DNA of 11,062 nucleotides from Actinomycetota bacterium. GTDB taxonomy: Bacteria > Actinomycetota > UBA4738 > HRBIN12. The stretch covers positions 1 through 11,062 of the forward strand of contig SIRV01000277.1 in the NCBI GenBank assembly GCA_004366195.1, written 5' to 3'. The notes under the pieces are model-generated. The model made no database searches and was not told the DNA's origin. It saw nothing but the letters and a program-made list of their open reading frames with translations. A program made the position numbers and the translations under genes. Of the stretch, positions 6,333 to 11,062 are shown in pieces (the first letter of the stretch is position 1; every line of letters starts with the position of its first letter).

Positions 6333-6640
6333 GACCGGTCGAGCAGCTCGAGGAACCGGGCGACCTGCTCGCGCCCGTAGACGGGCTGACAGAGGCGCGC
6401 CCCCTTGCGGAAGGGGCGACCGGCCGTGAACCCCGCGTCGCGGAGCCATCGCCGCAGCCGTTCGAGCTCGACCTCGTCCCGGGCGAGGAGCCGCACCTCC
6501 CAGCCCTTCTTGTAGATGCGGTAGTGCCGCTGGCCGAGCTCCCTGCGGCGCTCCTCGTTCGGACGACGCACGTACCCGTGGAGCTCGCGGAACGCTCGCA
6601 CCAGCGCGGCCTCGGCGGCCCGGCGACGATCCTCAGCCAT
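6329..6640 (-). CDS. small basic protein of unknown function, downstream of lgt
   Basis: I do not recognise the family. The 103-residue protein is rich in Arg, Glu and Leu, with an N-terminal amphipathic helix (about 1-36), a central stretch (QRHYRIYKKGWEVRLLARDE, 37-56), a helix (58-69) and a conserved-looking core DAGFTAGRPFRKGARLCQPV (68-87), then YGREQVARFLELL (88-100). It has no membrane segment or signal peptide and a single Cys84. The pattern of a short strand, helix, GF turn, basic loop and YG-helix hints at a small alpha-beta nucleic-acid-binding fold, but that is only an impression. It is very probably real: GGAGG lies six bases before ATG 6640, it overlaps the end of lgt by 8 bases, and it ends exactly on the stop codon shared with mrp. 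It is likely the last gene of the PAP2-lgt transcript. Confidence 0.75.
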   Translation of the reverse strand: MAEDRRRAAEAALVRAFRELHGYVRRPNEERRRELGQRHYRIYKKGWEVRLLARDEVELERLRRWLRDAGFTAGRPFRKGARLCQPVYGREQVARFLELLDRS

Positions 6641-7550
6641 CGCGCCCCTCCGCGACGGACGGCGTCGGGCGCCGGGAGGCGAGCGCCCAGGTCGCCAGCG
6701 TGAGCAGCGACGCGATCGAGACCGTGAGCCCCGTCCACTGGCTCCCGGTGAGGCCGAGGAACCGCTTGTCCACGCGCAGGAAGTCCTCGAGGACCCGAGC
6801 GGCCCCGTACCACGCGCCGAAGGTGAGCGTCAGGACCCCCGTCCGACGCGGTCGGCGCGAGAGCGCGTAGAGGAACAGGAACAGCACCGTCGCGAGCGCC
6901 ATGTCGTACAGGGCCGTCTGGTGGACCCCGGCACCGCTCGCCAGGAGCGCGCCGTCGGGACCGAACAGGCTCGCCCCCCGCGGGGAGATCGCGAGCGTTC
7001 GGCCGCCTTGCAGCCCGGCGCTGCACACCCGACCGACGCAGCGGAACCCGGCCGGAACGCCCCCCTCGTACCGGAACGCGAGCGCCCAGTCGGTCGGCTT
7101 CCCGAGATGGTCGCCGATGATGAGGTCGCCGATCCGCCCGAAGGAGATGCCGTAGGCGAGCCCCATCACGGCGCCGTCCACGACCTGGAAGAAGGAGTAG
7201 CCGAAGCGGCGGATGTTCGGCAGGTTGACGAGCACGGCGCCGGCGATGCCGCCGAGCAGGCTGATGCCCCCGCGCCACACCGCGAACGCCTCGAGGGGGC
7301 TCTCCAGCTCGGACCAGTGGGCGAGGACCCAGAACAGCCGAGCGCCGACGATCGCGCCGACGATGACCCAGAAGAGCATGGTGTTGATGTGCTCGAGGGC
7401 GACGCCCCGCTTCGGCCCCTCCACGCTCCAGATCCACGCGCCGAGGAGCAGCCCGATCGCGATGCCGAGGCCGTGAGGCGAGACGGCGAGGTCACCGACG
7501 AGGTGGATCCGCTCGAGGATCGGCCAGCCGATCGCGGCGAGGAAGCTCAC
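6633..7550 (-). CDS. lgt: prolipoprotein diacylglyceryl transferase (Lgt), divergent
   Basis: An integral membrane enzyme that moves diacylglycerol from phosphatidylglycerol to the lipobox cysteine of prelipoproteins. The protein has 305 residues with about seven hydrophobic segments. Lgt signatures are PHGLGIAIG (25-33), VWRGGISLLGGIAG (91-104), FGRIGDLIIGDHLG (137-150), VHQTALYDM (209-217) and YGAARVLEDFLR (248-259). Arg139 and Arg252 match essential Arg143 and Arg239 of E. coli. However, the positions of E. coli Tyr26, His103 and Asn146 are His26, Leu99 and Asp142 here, and the conserved Glu of HPSQLYE is Asp216. A loop at about 163-208 (Gly/Ser-rich with two Cys) is longer than usual. It may be an active actinobacterial-type variant or a diverged paralogue. 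Start GTG 7550 lacks a good ribosome binding site. It lies 45 bases after the PAP2 gene, probably in the same transcript. Confidence 0.88.
   Translation of the reverse strand: MSFLAAIGWPILERIHLVGDLAVSPHGLGIAIGLLLGAWIWSVEGPKRGVALEHINTMLFWVIVGAIVGARLFWVLAHWSELESPLEAFAVWRGGISLLGGIAGAVLVNLPNIRRFGYSFFQVVDGAVMGLAYGISFGRIGDLIIGDHLGKPTDWALAFRYEGGVPAGFRCVGRVCSAGLQGGRTLAISPRGASLFGPDGALLASGAGVHQTALYDMALATVLFLFLYALSRRPRRTGVLTLTFGAWYGAARVLEDFLRVDKRFLGLTGSQWTGLTVSIASLLTLATWALASRRPTPSVAEGRDG
6647..6651 (-). promoter_or_regulatory. ribosome binding site of the 103-residue protein gene
   Basis: GGAGG on the minus strand lies six bases before ATG 6640 and inside the 3' end of lgt. It supports the small gene as real and translated from the lgt message. 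Confidence 0.65.
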
Positions 7551-7595
7551 GACGGCGCGAGTGTACGGCCTCGGGCGTCTGGCGTGGGGGACCGA

Positions 7596-8180
7596 TCACC
7601 TCGGCGACGGGAACACCTCGGCCACCGCCCGGCCGAGCAGCAGCCCGCCGACGACGTCCGCCGGATAGTGGACGCCCACGGCGATGCGCGAGAGCCCGAC
7701 CAGTCCGGCGAGGCCGAGGAGCGCCACGCGTGAGCCCCGACCGAGCCCGAGCTCCCGTCCCGCGACGTGCACGAAGGCCAGGAGCACAGCCGGGTGGCTG
7801 CTCGGGAACGCCGAGGCGCGAGGCGGGCCGATGAGCAGCCGCGTCCTCTCCCCATCGGCCTCGTACGGCCGGGGACGCTCGAACAGCCGCTTCATCCCCT
7901 GGCCGGCGAGCCATGCCGCGCCCGCCGCGGCGAGGCCCCGCCGGGCGGCGGGCCGGCGCCCCAGGGCCGAGAGGGTGGCCGCCGCGCCCACCGACGCCCA
8001 GATCGAGCCGAGCTCGGTGACGGCCCGGAACGCGAGGTCCGCTCGCGCGTCCCCCACCCCGTTGACCATGCGGAAGGCTCGCTCGTCGAGCTCCCGGGCA
8101 CGACCGCCGGAGACCGCGATGCCGACGGCGAGCGCCGAGGCGCCGAGGCCGATCGCACGGGCCACCCGTCGAAGCTCCAC
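7596..8180 (-). CDS. PAP2-family membrane phosphatase
   Basis: A phosphatidic-acid-phosphatase type 2 protein of about 194 residues with several hydrophobic helices. All three catalytic motifs are intact. KRLFERPRP (97-105) is KX6RP, PSSH (126-129) is the PSGH-type motif, and SRIAVGVHYPAD (164-175) is SRX5HX3D, with His171 as the expected phosphorylated residue. Members hydrolyse lipid phosphates such as phosphatidic acid, phosphatidylglycerol phosphate or undecaprenyl diphosphate, and the substrate cannot be told from sequence. The start is uncertain. I chose GTG 8180. A longer frame begins at GTG 8228, which has no ribosome binding site and would overlap the LapA-like 5' region, and GTG 8165 has a GGAG nine bases upstream. 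It lies upstream of lgt on the same strand, which fits an envelope-lipid role since Lgt consumes phosphatidylglycerol. Confidence 0.9.
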   Translation of the reverse strand: MELRRVARAIGLGASALAVGIAVSGGRARELDERAFRMVNGVGDARADLAFRAVTELGSIWASVGAAATLSALGRRPAARRGLAAAGAAWLAGQGMKRLFERPRPYEADGERTRLLIGPPRASAFPSSHPAVLLAFVHVAGRELGLGRGSRVALLGLAGLVGLSRIAVGVHYPADVVGGLLLGRAVAEVFPSPR

Positions 8181-8181
8181 G

Positions 8182-8200
8182 GTCGCCCATCGTAGGCGAC
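8182..8200. promoter_or_regulatory. small dyad between the divergent PAP2 and LapA-like genes
   Basis: GTCGCC at 8182-8187 and GGCGAC at 8195-8200 are perfect inverted 6-base arms around a 7-base spacer, just upstream of the PAP2 start at 8180. It could be an operator or a weak hairpin. The chance expectation is not negligible at this GC content. Confidence 0.25.
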
Positions 8201-8228
8201 GTGTGCGAGGATGGCGCGGAGGACCCAC

Positions 8229-8234
8229 GGGAGG
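8229..8234 (+). promoter_or_regulatory. ribosome binding site of the LapA-like gene
   Basis: GGGAGG lies six bases before ATG 8241. It favours this start over the in-frame ATG at 8211, which has only a GCGAGG directly touching the start codon. Confidence 0.65.
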
Positions 8235-8240
8235 GGAAGG

Positions 8241-8555
8241 ATGGCAAGCGGGTTCGACCCGGGCGCGGAGCCGGAGGCGCGGGAGCGGAGGCGGGGGACG
8301 GGGCGCGAGCCGGGCTCCGCGGCGCGAGGCGTCAAGCTCGTCGCGGCGACGCTCGCCGCGGGGCTCCTCGTGGCCTTCGCCGCCGCCAACTTCCGGTCGG
8401 TAGAGGTGAACTTCCTGCTGTTCACCAGCCGGGCGCGGGTCGTCACGGTGATCGCCCTGGCGGCCCTCCTCGGTTTCATCGTCGGATGGCTCGTCGGCCG
8501 CCCCAGCCGGGCCGAGCGGAAGGCCCTGCGGCGGGCCCTCGGGGAGGGCGACTAG
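8241..8555 (+). CDS. LapA/DUF1049-like small membrane protein
   Basis: The 104-residue protein has a basic, charged N-terminus (1-30), a first membrane helix at about 32-49 (VKLVAATLAAGLLVAFAAAN), a short linker containing the family signature NFRSVEVNFLLF (50-61), a second helix at about 67-87 (RVVTVIALAALLGFIVGWLVG), and a basic tail GRPSRAERKALRRAL. This two-helix layout with the N-x-x-x-V-x-x-x-F/L linker is that of LapA (lipopolysaccharide assembly protein A domain). In organisms without lipopolysaccharide its role is undefined, and nothing here clarifies it. ATG 8241 was chosen on its ribosome binding site. The stop TAG (8553-8555) is part of the CTAG shared with the SRPBCC gene on the other strand. 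Confidence 0.85.
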   Translation: MASGFDPGAEPEARERRRGTGREPGSAARGVKLVAATLAAGLLVAFAAANFRSVEVNFLLFTSRARVVTVIALAALLGFIVGWLVGRPSRAERKALRRALGEGD

Positions 8556-9001
8556 CCTCTCCGCTCGATCTCCCGCTTCTGGGCGAGCGTGCCGCGACGG
8601 AGCACGTGCTGCGGCCCTCCGAGGAGCGCGAGGCTCCGGGCCACGAGCTCACCGACGGCGCCGCCCCGGAAGTGGTAGTCCACCACGTGCTTCAGGAGGC
8701 TCCGGCCACCGGGCAGGGGCTCCACCGTGGTCGTCACGACCCCGTCGATCAAGCCCCGGATGGCGACCACGGCCCGGTGGGGCGGGTCGAGCTCCAACAC
8801 CTCGGCGTCCACCCGGCCGCGCACGGCGAGGAACCGCATGATCGTCGTGTAGCGGACGCCCTCGGCGAGGCCGGTGGCCGGCACGCCGTCCACGGACTCG
8901 ACGTGCCGGTCCCAGTGCGAGAGGCGCCGAGGGTCGGAGACGACCGCCCACACCCGCTCGGGCGGCGCGTCCACCTCGACGAGGACGTCGACGACGGTCA
9001 C
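8552..9001 (-). CDS. SRPBCC (polyketide cyclase/START-like) family protein
   Basis: This 149-residue protein forms a single START-like hydrophobic-cavity domain. VDVLVEVDAPPERVWAVVSD (4-23) is the typical first strand and helix, followed by RRLSHWDRHVESVD (25-38), strands through residues 50-95, EPLPGGRSLLKHVVDY, and a long C-terminal helix (113-148). Such proteins bind lipids or other hydrophobic ligands, or act as cyclases or coenzyme Q-like chaperones, and the ligand is unknown. GTG 9001 overlaps the stop of the PPOX-like gene in a GTGA, so it is the last gene of that operon and likely depends on coupled translation. Its TAG stop (8552-8554) lies in the CTAG shared with the LapA-like gene. 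Confidence 0.9.
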   Translation of the reverse strand: MTVVDVLVEVDAPPERVWAVVSDPRRLSHWDRHVESVDGVPATGLAEGVRYTTIMRFLAVRGRVDAEVLELDPPHRAVVAIRGLIDGVVTTTVEPLPGGRSLLKHVVDYHFRGGAVGELVARSLALLGGPQHVLRRGTLAQKREIERRG

Positions 9002-9954
9002 GGAACGGCCACCGTCCCGCTCGTCCAGCCCCGCCACCACACGAGCCGCTCGGGCCGCATCCGGGCCACGACCGCATCCTCGGCCGCCCCCACCGCGCGG
9101 GCGATCGCCGCGGCCGACCGCGCGCCCGACGCGAGCTCCGCGACGACGGCGAGTTCCGCCTCGCCGCGCACCATGGCCCCGACCATGTGCCGCGCGCGCC
9201 ACCAGGACGCCCGGTCCATCGCGAGGGCCGCGGGGAGCCGAGGGCGCTCCGCCCCGGCGAGGGCGAAGGTCTCGCGCGCCGCCGCGGCGTAGAGGGCCCC
9301 CCGCTCCACGACCCACCCGACGGGGAGCACGGACAGCCCGTCGGGGCCCTCCAGCGCGAGCGCGCCGTGCCCGACCAGGCCCAGGGGCCCGCTGACGTCC
9401 TCCGGGAGGGCCTCGAGGATCGGCACCCGCGCTCCCACCGCGCGGAACCGACGCGCCGACGCCTGGCGTCGGGGCCACGCCCCGAAGGTCTCCGCAACCC
9501 CCTCGGGCCCCACGATCGCGGCCCGCTCGATCTCGATGGCCGTGAACACGCGGGCCGGCGGCGTCCAGGCCAAGGGCACGTGGTGCGCGTCGAGCGCGTA
9601 GCCCGCGAAGAACCGCGCGTTCTTGCGCGTGAACCGCACCCAGGCGAGGGCCAGGACGGGGGCGTCGAGGAGGTTCGGCACGAGCGCCCCGACCTCGAGC
9701 GCGTCGTAGGTGCGGACGGACCCCGCGAAGGAGAGGGCCACCTCGCCGACGCGCACGAGCCCGGCAGCGCGGGGGTCGGTCCGCCAGGTCCGGGCCTTCA
9801 CCGAGGTCCGCGAGGTGGTCACCCACACGCGGTCCGCCGCGAGCGCGAACACCGTCGGCGTGACGTGCGGGCCGCGGCGCGCCCTCGCCGCCACGTAGCA
9901 GAGCTCGCCGCGCTCCAGGATGGCCGCGACATCGGCCGGCAGCGGCGCGGTCAC
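8998..9954 (-). CDS. tandem pyridoxamine 5'-phosphate oxidase-like (PPOX, split-barrel flavin-binding) protein
   Basis: This 318-residue protein has a first PPOX-like barrel at about 5-145. It starts LERGELCYVAARARRGPHVTPTVFALAADRVWVTT, then SRTSVKARTWRTDPRAAGLVRVG, the usual strand pair and the nucleotide-phosphate-binding basic turn. A second, more diverged barrel-like half covers about 185-270 (GPLGLVGHGALALEGPDG, then LSVLPVGWVVERGALYAAAA) with the same order of strands but without the SVKARTWR basic segment. The C-terminal 50 residues look like a small helical, winged-helix-like extension (GARSAAAIARAVGAAEDAVVARM). Single-domain relatives bind FMN, F420 or heme-type cofactors, and which one applies here is not readable. 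GTG 9954 overlaps the stop of the CPBP gene (GTGA), and its own stop overlaps the SRPBCC start the same way. Confidence 0.82.
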   Translation of the reverse strand: MTAPLPADVAAILERGELCYVAARARRGPHVTPTVFALAADRVWVTTSRTSVKARTWRTDPRAAGLVRVGEVALSFAGSVRTYDALEVGALVPNLLDAPVLALAWVRFTRKNARFFAGYALDAHHVPLAWTPPARVFTAIEIERAAIVGPEGVAETFGAWPRRQASARRFRAVGARVPILEALPEDVSGPLGLVGHGALALEGPDGLSVLPVGWVVERGALYAAAARETFALAGAERPRLPAALAMDRASWWRARHMVGAMVRGEAELAVVAELASGARSAAAIARAVGAAEDAVVARMRPERLVWWRGWTSGTVAVP

Positions 9955-10583
9955 GGCGCACCCCCCGACCCCGCCTCGGGCGGCGGCAGGGCAAGCATGA
10001 GCCCCGTCCAGAGCGCGTGGCACGCGACGGGGGCCACGACGCCTCCCGACCAGACGGCGAGCCCCACCCAGAGCGCCCCGCCCACCGCGGCGCCCGCGGC
10101 GATCGCCAGGTTGCCGCTCGGGAGGTTGGCGAGCACCGAGACGCCCCAGGCGAGCGCCGCCGAGCTTACGCCCCGACCGAGGGCCCGCTCCAGCTCCGGG
10201 ACGAGCAGGCCGCGGAAGAACAGCTCCTCCCCCGGGGCGACGAGGATCGCTGAGACGGCGACCGTGGCCCAGCGGGGAAGCATCGCCCCCCGTCGGTAGG
10301 CCTCGCGCGCGTCGGCCGCGAGCGCGCCCCACCGCGGCCCGACGAGCCCGAGGAAGGCTCGCGTTGCCGCGTAGAGCGCGAGCCCGCCGCCCATCCCCAC
10401 GCCCACCGCCGTCGCCGCGCCGACGCCGCCCGCCGCGCGGACCCGCCCGGTCGCGACCGCGAGCGCCCCGAGGGCGACGAGCAGAGGCGCGAGGGTCGCC
10501 CACACGCTCACCCGCCGTCGCGCCACCGCCCACCAGGCCACCCCCTCCGCCACCGTCCCGAGCACGAGGAGCGCGGCGACCAT
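9951..10583 (-). CDS. CPBP (Abi/CAAX) family intramembrane protease-like protein
   Basis: The 210-residue protein has about six hydrophobic segments. The family core is at 112-200. EELFFRG (119-125) is the EExxxR motif with Glu119, Glu120 and Arg124, and ACHALWTG (187-194) supplies the later histidine, His189. The middle motif, normally FxxxH, reads WGVSVLANLPSGN (147-158) with no histidine, and the residue four after His189 is Gly rather than Asn/Asp. It could be a protease with an altered site or a non-proteolytic membrane scaffold. ATG 10583 lies four bases after the stop of the upstream membrane-protein gene, with no clear ribosome binding site, so coupled translation is likely. Known family members include bacteriocin-immunity proteins, lipoprotein peptidases and CAAX proteases. 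Confidence 0.82.
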   Translation of the reverse strand: MVAALLVLGTVAEGVAWWAVARRRVSVWATLAPLLVALGALAVATGRVRAAGGVGAATAVGVGMGGGLALYAATRAFLGLVGPRWGALAADAREAYRRGAMLPRWATVAVSAILVAPGEELFFRGLLVPELERALGRGVSSAALAWGVSVLANLPSGNLAIAAGAAVGGALWVGLAVWSGGVVAPVACHALWTGLMLALPPPEAGSGGAP

Positions 10584-10587
10584 GGGC

Positions 10588-11062
10588 TCAGGGAAGGAAG
10601 CGGACCTTGGCGGCGAGCTCGGCGGTCATCCCCGTGATGACCGCGAGGTAGAAGAAGCCGGTCGCCGCCTGGACGGCCGAGGAGCGCGCCCCCCGCAGCG
10701 CCAGGTGGATCAGCACCGCGATGAGGGCCGTCGTCACGACCATCCCGAGCGCGATCCACGAGGCCAGCCCGATCGAGGTGAGCAGCGGGTTCACGCTCGC
10801 CACGTCCCCGCTCGGCCCGAACCCTGCTGAGATCACGGCGGCGGCCTCGAGCGCTACGGCGACGAGGAGCGCGAGGGCGTACCGACGGATCGGCGTCCGC
10901 GGCAGCTTCCGATCGGTCAGGTACCAGTGTCCGAGCAGGAGACCGGCCATGACCGCCCCGAGGAACGCGGCCCCCGCGAGGAGCTGGAAGGCCGCGAGCA
11001 CCGGGGAGCCCCCGGCCGTCCCCGCCATCGCCGCGAGGAGCGCGAGGGCGACGCAGACCGAG
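10588..11062 (-). CDS. multi-pass membrane protein of unknown function, N-terminus beyond the window
   Basis: I do not recognise the family with certainty. The frame stays open to the right edge. An ATG at 11028 exists, but the residues before it (SVCVALALLAA) continue a hydrophobic segment and no ribosome binding site precedes it, so the gene probably starts outside the window. About 158 residues are visible, with around four transmembrane helices. One ends in the distinctive AGLLLGHWYLTDRKLPRTPI. Others are RRYALALLVAVALEAAAVIS, the segment WIALGMVVTTALIAVLIHLAL, and TGFFYLAVITGMTAELAAKV near the C-terminus. The GHWYLTDRKL loop is the most diagnostic part for a search. Its stop is four bases before the CPBP start, so it heads (or is inside) that operon. 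Confidence 0.75.
   Translation of the reverse strand, partial: SVCVALALLAAMAGTAGGSPVLAAFQLLAGAAFLGAVMAGLLLGHWYLTDRKLPRTPIRRYALALLVAVALEAAAVISAGFGPSGDVASVNPLLTSIGLASWIALGMVVTTALIAVLIHLALRGARSSAVQAATGFFYLAVITGMTAELAAKVRFLP

Noticed and set aside
6329..6640. Resemblance of the 103-residue protein to part of a LAGLIDADG endonuclease
   Set aside because: Only a vague similarity of the helix/GF/basic-loop/YG pattern; no LAGLIDADG motif is present and the protein is too short.
7551..7595. Possible terminator or promoter between the PAP2 and lgt genes
   Set aside because: I found no stem-loop with a T-run and no convincing promoter in these 45 bases.
8181..8228. N-terminal extension of the PAP2 protein to GTG 8228
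   Set aside because: There is no ribosome binding site before 8228, and the extension would be a basic non-family leader overlapping the opposite gene's upstream region.
8211..8240. Upstream ATG for the LapA-like protein
   Set aside because: Its ribosome binding site would touch the start codon, whereas ATG 8241 has a well-spaced GGGAGG.
10588..11028. Complete 146-residue membrane protein starting at ATG 11028
   Set aside because: The frame continues open and hydrophobic to the window edge and no ribosome binding site precedes the ATG, so I treat it as a 5'-truncated gene.

Overview
The window is a very GC-rich (roughly 70% or more by eye), gene-dense stretch of bacterial chromosome with no mobile element, RNA gene or CRISPR array that I can see. 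Protein coding fills almost everything, and the longest gap between genes is about 100 bases. High GC, frequent GTG starts, and the Mrp variant with a DADVWGFSVPRMLGV stretch suggest an Actinomycetota-like organism, probably uncultured. That placement is inference from style and motifs, not from a marker gene.

Layout, left to right. (1) 1-876, minus strand: an ECF sigma factor followed by its zinc-finger anti-sigma factor, which runs off the left edge. (2) 981-3199, plus strand: a full-length NfeD/ClpP-class membrane serine protease overlapping a stomatin-like slipin, the classic protease-substrate pair. It is divergent from the sigma factor across a 104-base region holding a large inverted repeat. 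(3) 3196-5116, minus strand: a three-cysteine ArsR/SufR-like regulator followed by a solitary PilT/PilU-type ATPase. (4) 5205-6332, plus strand: an Mrp/ApbC iron-sulfur carrier ATPase with an N-terminal DUF59 domain, divergent from the three-cysteine regulator. (5) 6329-8180, minus strand: a PAP2 phosphatase, a divergent Lgt (prolipoprotein diacylglyceryl transferase) and a small basic protein of unknown function. (6) 8241-8555, plus strand: a small LapA-like two-helix membrane protein. (7) 8552-11062, minus strand: a tight four-gene run of a multi-pass membrane protein (cut by the right edge), a CPBP-family intramembrane protease-like protein, a tandem flavin-reductase-like (PPOX) protein and an SRPBCC protein.

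Most of the content concerns the cell envelope: membrane proteolysis, lipid phosphate hydrolysis, lipoprotein lipidation and small membrane proteins. An Fe-S assembly module and an extracytoplasmic-function sigma factor are interleaved with it.

The most unusual structural feature is that all three convergent gene pairs end in overlapping stop codons, at 3196-3199 (CTAA), 6329-6332 (CTAG) and 8552-8555 (CTAG), leaving no space for a terminator. Three co-directional junctions use the identical four-base GTGA start/stop overlap. I did not see a clearly new multi-gene defence or biosynthetic system. The best candidates for undescribed biology are the terminal PPOX-SRPBCC-CPBP operon, the regulator-Mrp pair, and the long dyad in front of the NfeD gene.
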